A DNA stretch of 64,000 nt, taken from NCBI GenBank assembly GCA_050084515.1, contig CM114271.1:58466001-58530000 (forward strand), written 5' to 3'. The notes beneath the pieces were generated by a model, which was not told the origin of the DNA, did not search any database, and saw only the letters and a list, made by a program, of their open reading frames with translations. This stretch comes from Blasia pusilla (taxonomy: Eukaryota; Marchantiophyta; Marchantiopsida; Blasiales). Shown here piece after piece: positions 11,929 through 21,245 of this stretch. The stretch's first letter is position 1, and each line of letters opens with the position of its first letter. The translations under genes were made by a program, and so were the position numbers.

Positions 11929-12261
11929 TTGATATTGGATGATATGCCTAAACTTCTGGAAGAGACTCATATTCAGGTGGTCCCACCAACCGATGCCCAG
12001 CTGAAATATACTAACAATTTAGGGCTAGATCAGTCTCACTGGGAAGGCGATGTTTCCAACCGAGAGATGAGTCAAATGATTCATGAAAGGAAAGTCTGGG
12101 CGGCAATGTTTTGCGAGTTAAAAAACCAGCCACCTGCAACACGTATGCAAACTTCAAAATTTATACACTTCATGAAATCTGAATTTACACAATACTTCAC
12201 ATTCACATACATGCCTGACATTTTTTTGGGTGTATTTTTCCAAGTATTCAGAAAGAGGTGA
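11929..12261 (+). CDS. Hypothetical ORF downstream of Helitron helicase
   Basis: A 110-codon open frame with charged, soluble-looking composition (DDMPKLLEETHIQVV, SNREMSQMIHERKVW) ending in an aromatic stretch. The same strand continues after the stop with RQQAAIHYARLTHGIKPD near 12300-12357, which suggests a longer broken or spliced gene. I do not recognise the family. It could be a captured host exon or an accessory Helitron gene. It could also be a chance ORF. Confidence 0.3.
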   Translation: MILDDMPKLLEETHIQVVPPTDAQLKYTNNLGLDQSHWEGDVSNREMSQMIHERKVWAAMFCELKNQPPATRMQTSKFIHFMKSEFTQYFTFTYMPDIFLGVFFQVFRKR

Positions 12262-13676
12262 TGAGACATAAGGAAGTTCCATTCAATGAAAATGATTTAA
12301 CTAGGCAACAAGCTGCCATTCATTATGCACGCCTGACACATGGCATAAAGCCTGATTAATTTTGAGAGTTGCGGTTGATCATGAAGTTGCCATTAGACAT
12401 GCTGCTCTCTCTCAGTTTAGCTAAAGCGGCACATTTGCTTATACGCCTAAGGACAGTCCGAGACAACGGCGCACTTTTGGTTGTGGCCAACTTAGGGGTC
12501 TCCTCACTTGCTGCCCCTCAGCATGTACCTACCACACATACCCATACTGAAAGAGGTCCATCAACCTCTTGGAAACCAGGGTACCAGTTCAACAATGACA
12601 ACTTGTCTTATGTTGGATCATCGCTTCTTGAGTCTCCAAACAAGAGAAAATGTCCATAATTCTTCAACAAAAGTTCAGGTTTGTTAAATTATTACATTGT
12701 CTTTGTAACCATATTTTTCTAAAAAGTGTTATTTTGGTCTAGTGGATACTCATGATTTGTAGTGTTGTTTGTTGATTTTTGGTGTGAACAGGGATGTAAA
12801 TGGCTGTATGGTGCCATTCCACTCACACATACCTCTGGTCTAATTCATGTGCAACTTCCAAAATTCAGGTTTTTGGCTCTTACCTTGCAGCACAATACTT
12901 ATATAGTTCACAACTGGTTACACTACTTCAAATAATGCTTTTGTTATCTGATCGGATCTTGCTTTATACCTTACTACAATACTATTTTGTTGCAACTTGA
13001 TAGTCTTTTTTCATAATTTGTCGACTATATACTCCTATGTCCACTTCATGCTTGCTAGTTTTTAAAGTCAATACTCATATTATGTGTTCCACACATTAGC
13101 TCAGATAGGAAAAATTGGGTGAAACTTCTTTGTGCAGCAAAGTTTGCTACAACTACGGTGGTGTTGTTATAAGTATTACTATCCTCAAAATGCAGTGCTA
13201 GACTCGAGTGCTTTTTGTCTATTTGTGGTTTATATTAGCAAGTCAATGTTGCTGATTGATTACACCATGGTGGCAAGTTTTATTTATATACTCCTCGTAA
13301 TGAATTGTTTCTACAAAATTTACGTATTCAATACTAAACTTTTCGTGCCATTTTATCGATGCACCGATCATTGTGTAAATACAACCCACTCAAACAACAG
13401 CTCTACACCTACTCAATATCTTTGCAGTAAATGGTGTAACACATTATCTGCATTATAAACTACATATTTATCATATTGCAATTCTGTTGTATTAAAATAT
13501 CTACTCAAATGTCGTTTGTCGTTTTATTTAAACTCCAAAACTCAGTATTGCTCATACTTAGCGTTCACTCTTGAGTAAAGGATTTTTGCTCTCCTTGTTT
13601 GGATCTATACATTTAGTTTCATAACTTGTTCATTTCATTAAATATAATATTATGAACAAGCCATGCGTTGTACTGA
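12262..13676. other. AT-rich non-coding stretch
   Basis: About 1.4 kb, AT-rich, with scattered short ORFs (12369-12659, 12800-13000, 13132-13458 on the plus strand) whose translations look like non-coding sequence (runs of Y, L, S, F). No RNA gene or repeat was seen. Confidence 0.3.
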
Positions 13677-14069
13677 ATGAAGTTTCAATTTTTGGCCATG
13701 CAGAAAAGAGTTCTTCACGACTCCACATCTAGCAGTGGTTATCGGACTCCACTTGCTAATACACCTTTTGAGAGACTTGTTCAACAGAAAGAAGTACAGA
13801 AAAGATGCAAGTTAACGATATCGGCGACAGGCAACAAAGTTGTTCATGCATCGAGTTCTGTTGATATTGTATCAGCCCGTTTATTTGATGTTGCACTTGA
13901 GAACATTGCACTTATTCGGAACCAACTCAAAATATGTGAGGAACGACATTCCATACTAAGGGAAGTTATGGAGTACGCCGTCAAGGACGATGGACATCGA
14001 GCGCCGAAAATAATCGATATACATGAGCAACTGAGGTCAATTGCTAAAGAACTATCGGTGTTGAGCTAA
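13677..14069 (+). CDS. Hypothetical helical ORF
   Basis: A 130-codon open frame with coding-like composition: basic N-terminus, then a long amphipathic helical stretch (SARLFDVALENIALIRNQLKICEERHSILREVMEYAVKD) and a second helix (IDIHEQLRSIAKELSVLS). It looks like a coiled-coil domain. There is no homologue I can name. A possible splice acceptor (ttggccatgcag) lies just before MQKRVLHD, so it may be the last exon of a gene or of the Helitron. Confidence 0.4.
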   Translation: MKFQFLAMQKRVLHDSTSSSGYRTPLANTPFERLVQQKEVQKRCKLTISATGNKVVHASSSVDIVSARLFDVALENIALIRNQLKICEERHSILREVMEYAVKDDGHRAPKIIDIHEQLRSIAKELSVLS

Positions 14070-14305
14070 CATTGTGCACACCATCATCATAAGGATGAAG
14101 AATTGGCCTTGTCCATTAAGCAATTACAATACTTGGCAGGTGTCAAGTTGTATACATCATGTGTAGATCTGAAAACAATGACATGGATGAAACTTTTGTG
14201 TTGTATAATATGTTCAACGTAGTATGTTGCTTTTACGATAAAATCGTACAACTAGTTAGTTTTGGGCACCCCTGGCCTACAAACCTATTTATCTCACAGT
14301 TTTAT

Positions 14306-14726
14306 TGTGAGAAAAAAGAAAGTGATGAAATCATTGAAATCTTTACAAAACTTAGAGATACAAAGTGGCCTAGTCCGTCCGTGCGCTCACAGAAGAGATT
14401 CGATGGAACCTAAACATGGAGATAACTCGATATACGAGAATGCGCTACCGTTGCGGCTCCCGACTATTTCACTACTCGGGAAACTAGGGTTTTTACCTAT
14501 TTTCCTTTGTTTCTATTAATACAATTTTTTTGCCGCAGGGTACCACGCACCTTGATCAAATATAGAATTAGATAATCTTAGTATCGTTACTCCGTAAACC
14601 ACCTACGTCATATTACTATGACTCCTTCGACGTCTAAGTTGGAACCATCAATCTAGGCTTCTCCTCATACAAAGGGGGTCGATTAGATTAATGTTGCTCA
14701 AAGAAGTGGATGTTGAGAATCCAACA
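14306..14726 (-). repeat. 3' LTR of copia E
   Basis: On the minus strand it starts TGTTGGATTCTC and ends TTTCTTTTTTCTCACA (TG...CA), 421 bp, preceded by a purine-rich tract (GAGGAGGGGG, plus-strand complement at 14727-14737). It is similar to the D LTR at 29611-30078, which is longer through an extra GC-rich segment near 29850-29910. Confidence 0.8.
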
Positions 14727-14749
14727 CCCCCTCCTCAATATCCAATCTC

Positions 14750-15416
14750 ATGTGGACTACTGTTTTGGACCTATGCCAAGATCCTTCAGATGTCGGTGAA
14801 GCTAATCTCCGCTCAAAGCTTTCGTGGAGATGTCTGCACGCTTATCCTCTGTTGAACAATAGACTAACTTCAAAACCTCTCTCTCGATCAATTAACGAAC
14901 AAAATGATACTGGACCTCTATGTGCTTCGTACGAGCATGAAACACATGATTATGTGCTATGGCAATGCAACTCTGATTGTCACACCACATTACAGTAACA
15001 CTTTCTGGTGCTTCTTCTATGTCCTCCAATATCCATGTGAACCATACTGCTTCATAAGAAGCATAACAAGCCGCCTTGTACTCTGCCTTGGTAGAAGAAA
15101 GAGCCACTGTAGTTTGCTTCTTGCTGACCCATAACACCACACTTGATCCTACCGAGAAGCAATAACTTGAAAGTGATCTTAGAGAATCTGAATCTCTTGC
15201 CCAATCCGAGTCACAAAAACTTGTCATTTCCGTCCTTGCTCCATAGGTGATGCCGTACTCGATAGTGCCTTTGATGTACTTCAATACACGCATCCCTGCC
15301 TTCCAATGGTTCTCACAAGGCTTAGTTGAGAACCCACTCAACACTCCCACAACGAAGCTAATGTCTGGTCTAGTGTTATACAAAAATATCAAACTGCCTA
15401 CAAGCTTTCTGTACAA
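14750..15416 (-). pseudogene. copia RNase H and C-terminus, element E
   Basis: Minus-strand 14892-15416 is open for 174 codons: YRKLVGSLIFLYNTRPDISF, MRVLKYIKGTIEYGI, FCDSDWARD, ALSSTKAEYKAACYA and WCDNQSCIAIAHN. These are the copia RT-thumb/RNase H hallmarks with D, E and D catalytic residues. RNase H removes the RNA strand during reverse transcription. Downstream, LVYCSTEDKRADISTKAL at about 14800 is the usual copia C-terminus. The upstream half of pol lies at 43867 onward. Confidence 0.85.
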
Positions 15417-15421
15417 CTTTT

Positions 15422-15500
15422 TGGGGGCTGGTATTCTGGCAGGAGAGAGTAAGAGAGGAGAGGAAGAGAGGAAGAGAGGAGAGTCTCTCTTAAAAAAAAA
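15422..15500 (+). repeat. Left terminal inverted repeat of F1
   Basis: Starts at the target duplication with GGGGGCTGGTATTCTGGC, followed by a GAGAGTAAGAGAGGAG purine-rich run. The same start is found at 26064 in the related element F2. The mirror sequence closes F1 at 43800-43866. Confidence 0.65.
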
Positions 15501-16400
15501 GGGTCAAATCCGCCTCCTCTCTTCAAAACTTTTTGACATATTTGAAATTTTTATTTGCTTTCAAATTCAGGAAATCTTTAGAAGAGAGTATTTAGTGGTC
15601 CACATTTGGCCCTAAAAAAACCTCCTCTTTCTTGGGGGCGAGAAAAAAGGAGACATCATAAGACCACTACAATAATTTTTCCATCACTCTCCATCTGAGC
15701 CTAAGTTTCTTAAAATTCCTTGTCTTGGTCAACAAAAAGACTATGCCCTTGGTATTTTTGTTGGAGGACCACCCGGATGCCAACCTCTCTTTTTGCAAGG
15801 ATTGTTGCCTGCATCATGGCCTCCCCTAAATTGCCCCATAACCAACTTTCTTTTGGTTATGAATGATGTCTGCTCAAGACCAAGTTTGTGAAATGTGAAC
15901 ACATCAGATCCTAAGGCTGAGAAACGGAGAAGCTGCATCCCTCCCAACGCGTAAGAAAGCAATCCATAAGGAAAGAATTTTTAGAAGTGATTTTCTTCCA
16001 CCCTGCACCCACAATGCCTCCGCCGGAGATAATCCAAAATGGCAATCAGACAGGTAGTAGGAATCCTGCACATCTTAGACAAGAAAAGAAGCCTACAACT
16101 CGTTTGACGAATGTAGGGGAACGAGCCAAGAGTTAAGAAGCCCGCCACAATGCGTCAGAAGTTGGTCTCACATGGAAAGAGTCCGATCACTCAAGCCATC
16201 AACTTGCCAAGAAATGGTTAAAAAGTTGCAGTGGGCAAAAAGCAAAAAGTTGCAACCTGTCAAAATCATACGGGTTGCAAAATTGTAACTCTGAGTAGCT
16301 AAAAGAACACAAAAAAATATTCCAGCAAACTTTTACAAACACCATTATGGGTTGAAAAAATCTCGTCCTTTATTTCCTCCGAAGGAACCTCGGAAATGTA
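15501..16400. other. Subterminal non-coding part of F1
   Basis: About 900 bases conserved with 26115-27050 of F2 (for example CTCCTCTCTTCAAAACTTTTTGACATATTTG and GACATCATAAGACCACTAC). No reading frame is conserved between the two copies. It probably holds subterminal transposase sites. One degenerate palindrome of the F1 type lies at 16252-16279. Confidence 0.45.
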
Positions 16401-16710
16401 CATTTGACCTAGTCTATGGTTTCTTCAGCCTCGTCATCGAAAAATTTACTCCTAACTCTCCTCGGTGACAGTACCAAAGGAATGTCCTGGGATACAAGTG
16501 GCTCCTTTGGCCGATTGTAGACGGGGATCGAAAATGTTGGTGAATTCGAGAGCCTTGCCCCCCCCTAGGTTCACCATAACACTGCCATGTAACCTGATTT
16601 GAGTCCCACCGCCTGCCTCGACAATATACCTTGTACGCTCTGCAATGTGACACCCATCCAGTATCAATATGTGCTCCATCCCCGGTAATACCATTATGGC
16701 AATCGCACAG
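16400..16710 (-). pseudogene. Hypothetical conserved exon of F1/F2
   Basis: Minus-strand translation MVLPGMEHILILDGCHIAE, then GGGTQIRLHGSVMVNLGGG and an acidic end, is conserved at protein level with F2 (27053-27343: MVLPGTEQILILDGCHIAE, ending SKFVDDEAEEIID). Conservation across two diverged copies suggests a real exon. I do not recognise the domain. It lies 3' of the methyltransferase-like gene on the same strand and could be its last exon or a separate gene. The frame is shifted near 16550. Confidence 0.4.
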
Positions 16711-16846
16711 GTAATAGGAATCCAACACGTATGAGAGAAGGAAAGAAGCCTACGCCTGCCTTTACGAGTTGAGGGGAAGGTGCCAAGGGAAAAAAACCCG
16801 CCAGTCTGCCTCTTAAGTTGGACCAACAGGGAAAGAGTCCGATCAG

Positions 16847-16874
16847 GCAACCTGTTGGAATTCGACAGGTTGCC
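16847..16874. repeat. Isolated F1-type palindrome
   Basis: GGCAACCTGTTGGAATTCGA then CAGGTTGCC: an inverted repeat of the same family as the arrays at 17762-18145. The corresponding copy in F2 is at 27497-27523. Confidence 0.7.
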
Positions 16875-17172
16875 TGGAAGTGGTAAAAAGGTGCAGTGGT
16901 CAAAAAGTGAAAAGTTGCATGCAGGAGAAATCCGACGGGTTGCAAAATAGAAGTCCGCGGAGAACATAGACGGTCACATTTGAAAAGACAAAAAATGTTC
17001 AGCAAACTTTTACAAGCACCACCATCGTTCGAAAAAATCTTATGCTTTATATCATCCGAAAAAAGCTCAAAATTATACATTTGATCTATTCTATGAAATC
17101 TTTTGCCTCATCATCAAAAAACTCCCTACTCCAAACGCTGCAGTTAAGCTTGGGTCGTTGAGTTCTTTGAAC

Positions 17173-17691
17173 TCACTCGTTATCGTCCGAGAGCTCTTGC
17201 AAAATTACTTTCGGCCTTGCCCTCCCGATTTTGGGAATCGTTGGAAGTGACGATGGAGTCACTACCAAGGGTGGGTCTGGAACCGGAGCTCTCGGCTTCG
17301 GTGGAGAGTTGTACGCCCCAACGAGCCTTTCGTATTCAGCCTTTGCCTCCTTGCAAAGGTCAAACAGTTCCTGCCTTCCCTCGAGGCAGAGAATGTTCCT
17401 GCCACTCTGCCAGACGCCTTTGATACTTGCCCCTGAAAGTCCCACTAAGTCGAACACCAAGTCACCCGGCCTTGAGCAGAGCTCGATCAGCATTTGCATC
17501 AGGGCTGGCGACTTTTCCCTTCCTCCCAGAAGTGGGGTACTTTCTTGCATGTAAATTCCCGGGGGGGAATTGTACAAACTATCTAAGCTGTACCCATCTC
17601 AACATGGATCCACAAGATCGTGGATCTTGAACACCTGGAAATTGTGCTCGGGCCGAACGAAGTAGTACACGTAGGAGTGGTCCATCTGTAA
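17173..17691 (-). pseudogene. Last exon: motif I of amino-methyltransferase-like domain
   Basis: After an acceptor (TTTACAG on the minus strand at about 17692) the exon reads MDHSYVYYFVRPEHNFQVFK, then SLDSLYNSPPG, then EKSPALMQMLIELCSRPGD followed directly by LVFDLVGLSGASIKG and NILCLEGRQELFDLC. The pattern K/S-P-x-L...L...PGD-V-D-x-G-x-G...G...E is the end of a beta-class DNA methyltransferase, where DPFAGSGTT is usual. Here the loop is DLVGLSGAS, so AdoMet binding is uncertain. A TGA interrupts the exon at about 17600, where F2 has a Ser codon. The C-terminal tail is Pro-rich and ends in an acidic ELSDDNE. Confidence 0.6.
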
Positions 17692-17761
17692 ATAAGCACG
17701 TTGGAAACAATGTCAACAACTTAAGAAGTCGGCTTGAGAACATTTTCAATTACTGACTTTG

Positions 17762-18145
17762 GATCAACCTATCGGAGTCCGACGGGTTGTTTTGTCCCGG
17801 ACCAACCCGTCGGAAGGCGACGGGTTGGTCAGGAACTAAAACCACCGTCGGGCTCCGTTGTTTTTGTCCGTGAGCAACCCCATCGGAAGGCAACGGGTTG
17901 CTGGCCTAGAGCAGCCCATGCTCGCTTGAGAGCAACCCGTCGCTATCAGACGGGTTGCAGATTTCCGGAAACACAAGGAAAAACGAAAAGCAACTGCAAC
18001 CCGTCGGGTTCCGACGGGTTGCAGGTACACCACGGTTTTCCCTGTGTATGTGGGAAAGATGCAACCCGTCGGAAACCGACGGGTTACTCTCAGCCGAGCA
18101 TGGGCTGCTCTAAGCCAGCAACCCGTCGCCTTCCGACGGGTTGCT
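17762..18145. repeat. Palindrome array 1 (intron of F1 gene)
   Basis: Seven imperfect copies of a palindrome of the form GCAACCCGTCGG-nnn-CCGACGGGTTGC, starting at about 17764, 17803, 17873, 17932, 17995, 18060 and 18117. Spacing is about 40 to 70 bases. Several show compensating changes on both arms. The array fills the predicted intron between the motif I and motif IV exons. Chance open frames across it are translations of the repeat. Confidence 0.85.
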
Positions 18146-18253
18146 CACGGACAAAAAAAACCGAGATTGACACTCATTATACTCACTCAACGGAGATGAA
18201 CACTCATTATACACATCATTAAAATATAATTGAGATTATAGTACAGGAATTGA

Positions 18254-19034
18254 GCCTTACCCGAATCTGACTCATCGCGGATCGGAGTGGATACTCGTTT
18301 TTGATGATCCACGATTGCGCCGTCCTCCACTTTAGCGACCTCTTGACGCACTGGAGGTTGAAGAGCTCGTCCTTGCTCCCTCCAGTCAACACCAAGAAGC
18401 AGCCCCTGTCACTCAGATAGGCGTCTGCAAAGGAGAACAATAGCGCAATCTCGTCATAAGAGAGCGGCACATTCCACTCAGGTACCTCGTCCGACGGATT
18501 CTCGCCCCAAAGTCGCAACCACGAGGGCAGATCAGCGATCAAGAGATCCACCGCATCCTCTTCGACCACTCCATTCACCGTCCAGGCAGCGTGCGCGTTT
18601 CGTTGGAGCTTCCGTCCCAGCGTTGTCAATTTATCGATGGCTGGTGTCGATGCTTGAGAACTGAATCTCTTCAGGTCATCCAGTAAAGGAGTGAACTGAA
18701 GGAGGATGCTTGTCCGGGTCGTACTTTGTCTGTGTCTTCCCAAGGATGATGGACTGTATTCTCCTTGGGATAACCGTGGCACCTCTCGCTTTTGCTTCTC
18801 TCGAGTCTGCGGACGGCTTGTCGGGGTCTCTATGACCTCAGACTCTGGTGGGGTTTTTTTCGCCGAGGACTTGGTCCAACCCTCTCTCCCCGCTCGCCCG
18901 GACGATTCCGCCTCTCGCCTTGAATCTTCAGCCTCTCTTTGGGAAGACTCGGCCTCTGAAATTTTCTCTCCCCTCGCCTTGCCTTTGAGACCCGATGTGG
19001 ATTTGTCTTTGGCTGTGCGGACCTTGGAAGCCAA
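18254..19034 (-). pseudogene. Exon with motif IV-like DLPSW of the methyltransferase-like protein
   Basis: The N-terminal half is Lys/Glu/Ser-rich low-complexity linker (KARGEKISEAESSQREAEDS). The C-terminal half reads AAWTVNGVVEEDAVDLLIAD, then LPSWLRLWGENP, LSYDEIALLFSFADAYLSD and GCFLVLTGG. The stretch VDLLIADLPSW sits where amino-methyltransferases have D-x-I-x-x-DPPY/W, followed by a helix and a beta strand ending in a hydrophobic turn. The exon ends at a GGTAAGG donor (about 18254 on the minus strand). Confidence 0.5.
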
Positions 19035-19039
19035 CTCAA

Positions 19040-19380
19040 CTGTCTCGTGGGCCTGCTCTTATGCATCTCCTCCGAAGAAGTCTTCAGGCTGGACGAAATT
19101 CTTGTCCTGAGGCCACTGCATCATGAAGCACTCGTAAATCCTTATTGGTGATGTCTTCAGGGTCGTTGAAGTCGAGCCAAATGGGGCAATTCTCCACCTC
19201 CCAATCGGACATGTGCTGCCCCATCTCCATGTCGTACATGGAGAATGTCTCTGCATCCGGCGGCGAAGCCCACAATTTCAAGGCTGCCACAATACATCCC
19301 CACGTGCCTGCATTCTTACACTGGACGAGGTACCTGAAGACCATCCGTTGGGCAGCTTTTAGTTGAACAGAATCGGCCGT
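19040..19380 (-). pseudogene. Exon of the F1 ParB/methyltransferase-like gene
   Basis: Minus-strand 19084-19344 is open: MVFRYLVQCKNAGTWGCIVA, ALKLWASPPDAETFSMYDME, WEVENCPIWLDFNDPEDITN, then DLRVLHDAVASGQ. It has coding-like composition with conserved-looking Trp residues but no domain I can name. It joins the preceding and following exons in order on the same strand. Confidence 0.45.
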
Positions 19381-19487
19381 CTGCTCTGTAGATCTCGCTT
19401 CTTCTTCGCTTGATCCCGTTTGTTCCCCTCTACTTCGTCGTCAAGCTCTGCCTGAGGGAGGACGAAAACCTTGAACATGGTCTTGAA

Positions 19488-20285
19488 TCATGGGTTTTTG
19501 GTCGGCTTATCCCGGATTTCGTCGAGCCAAACCTCGAAATCTCCAGAACTTTCAAGGTTTGCTTCATCCGGGATGGGCTCTAATCTTCTGAGATTCGCTT
19601 GCAGACCGTCCTGCACGGACTTCCCGATAACCCGCAACGCATCCCATAATGACCATTCGCGTAGCCAGTGTGAGATCACTGGATCGGACACACCCGGAAG
19701 ATGGTGTGCCGCCCTCTTCTGGGCCTCTGTGCCCTCGAGACTGATTTTCATCACTCGGATCCTCCTAAACTCGCTTATGCCGGACAACGCAAACCGATGC
19801 ACGCGATCCAGGGACAGTTTCTCCCCAATCCGACCATGCGGATCTTCATTCCTTTTCCGCTGGCGCTTGATAATCGCCTTCAGCTCCTTGTAGAACTCCG
19901 GACCAAGCTCGGGGTTGAGAATGCTGATGTATTGCTGCATCTTGCTCGCCGTGTATTTTGTTGCTGCAGATACTGCAGCTTGGATGAATTTCGCGCGCTC
20001 AGACGCAGATACCTTCTCCCTCCGCTCCAGCTCCAGTGCAGCGCTCTTCTTCGCGGCCTGTATCTTTGACCAGCAAAGGATGGTTACGGCAGCATCTTGG
20101 GAAATAAACTTATTTGCCCTAGTTTTCTTTTTAATCTGAGCACCCTTTGCAAGCATCTGATTGAGAAGGGCATCGCCCAAGAACCTCTTGAACTCTCCCG
20201 GGTGCGTCGTAAGCACCTTCCTCACCCGATCGCAGTCCTGGATGCAGTGGTGGGTGACATTCCCCTCTGATACAATCCTGCACAT
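19488..20285 (-). pseudogene. Helical middle exon of the F1 ParB/methyltransferase-like gene
   Basis: Open for 265 codons on the minus strand and conserved in F2 (28350-28988), which argues for past coding function. Segments include VTHHCIQDCDRVRKVLTTHP, AAVTILCWSKIQAAKKSAAL, LGPEFYKELKAIIKRQRKRN and a Trp-rich SHWLREWSLWDALRVIGKSV. It is mostly alpha-helical and basic. The exon begins next to a palindrome-filled intron. No known family was recognised. Confidence 0.5.
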
Positions 20286-20845
20286 CCAAACTCAACCCGT
20301 CAGGAAATTACATGGGTTCCTGCAACCCGTCGGACTCACCGTCGTCCTACTCAAGGTCGGATTCTAGGAACGAGCTAAATGATGCAACCCGTCGGAGTCC
20401 GACGGATTGCATTCAGATTTGCTAACGTCTGGTTTCAACCGTCGGACTCCGACGGGTTGTGCAACTGAACATACTAACGTCAACATAGCAACCCGTTGGA
20501 GTCCGACAGGTTGCGCAATTGAATGGAAACTTGCAATTTGACGCAAAATTTGGGGAACCAACTTCCGAATGCAACCCGTAGGACTCCGACGGGTTGATCT
20601 CGGCCAAAAACAGTTTCGAGGCAAGCAACCCGTCGGACTCCGACGGGTTGCTTTGGGCAAAAAACATTCTAAACCTGCTGTCAGTCGAACAACTCGTCGG
20701 AGTCCGACGAGTTGCATTCTTCAAAAAACATCTTGATAAGGCAGTGAGTCGAGCAACCCGTCGGACTCCGACAGTTTGCTTTGGGCCAAAAACTAATTAA
20801 ATCTATGGTCAATCAAAGAACTCGTCGGAGTCCGACGAGTTGCAT
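20283..20845. repeat. Palindrome array 2 (intron of F1 gene), higher-order repeat
   Basis: About nine copies (for example 20383, 20436, 20487, 20571, 20623, 20689, 20752, 20817), some perfect (20623-20649: GCAACCCGTCGG-ACT-CCGACGGGTTGC). Arms switch together between CAACCCG and CAACTCG forms. The last four form a dimeric repeat of about 130 bases in which the spacers are also similar (TTTGGGCAAAAAAC and ATTCTTCAAAAAAC). The corresponding F2 array is at 29105-29590. Confidence 0.85.
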
Positions 20846-20849
20846 TCTT

Positions 20850-21245
20850 AAAAAAACATCTGAAAAAATGTCGAGCCAAGCAATGAGTTGGGCCGCTCCT
20901 CCGCAAACTTGGTCCACTCCATGAACCTGTGATTTCCATCCCATATGAAGAAATGCAGATTCCTCATCCCGCTGAATTCCGTGCCCTCAACTTGCCTTCT
21001 GAAATCCCGGTCTCGCATCCTCCAGAATATGTCGAGCTTTTCCAAGTCGTCCTTTGTAACCAAAGCTTGGGTTCCATGCTCGTCGTAAGCTGTCGACGTA
21101 GGATGCTGTCGCCGCCGATTGTTTAAGCTTTGCGATGTCCTCATCAGACTGAATTTCGCGGACGTATTCCATTGTCCTCAATCGGCAGAGTGGAATCCTC
21201 GGGGCGTTGTGGCCCTCCATGAGTGCCATCTGCTTTACCACTTGT
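20850..21245 (-). pseudogene. ParB-like domain exon(s)
   Basis: The minus strand reads APRIPLCRLRTMEYVREIQS, then DEDIAKLKQSAA. After a frame change near 21090 it reads LVTKDDLEKLDIFWRMRDRD and LHFFIWDGNHRFMEWTKFA. The I-P-x-x-x-I/L...R...D-E-x-I-x-x-L-x-x-S start and the D-G-N-H-R box are the two hallmarks of ParB/sulfiredoxin-fold domains, which bind DNA and nucleotide in chromosome partition proteins. The frameshift makes this copy inactive. The alternative is a chance resemblance, since the middle of the domain is hard to align by eye. Confidence 0.45.

Noticed and set aside
17734-18222. Open frames across the palindrome arrays (also 20364-20724, 22254-22975, 25023-25346)
   Set aside because: The translations are repetitions of the palindrome itself (motifs such as ATRRxPTG and NPSESDG) in several frames on both strands. 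They differ between arrays and have no independent domain.
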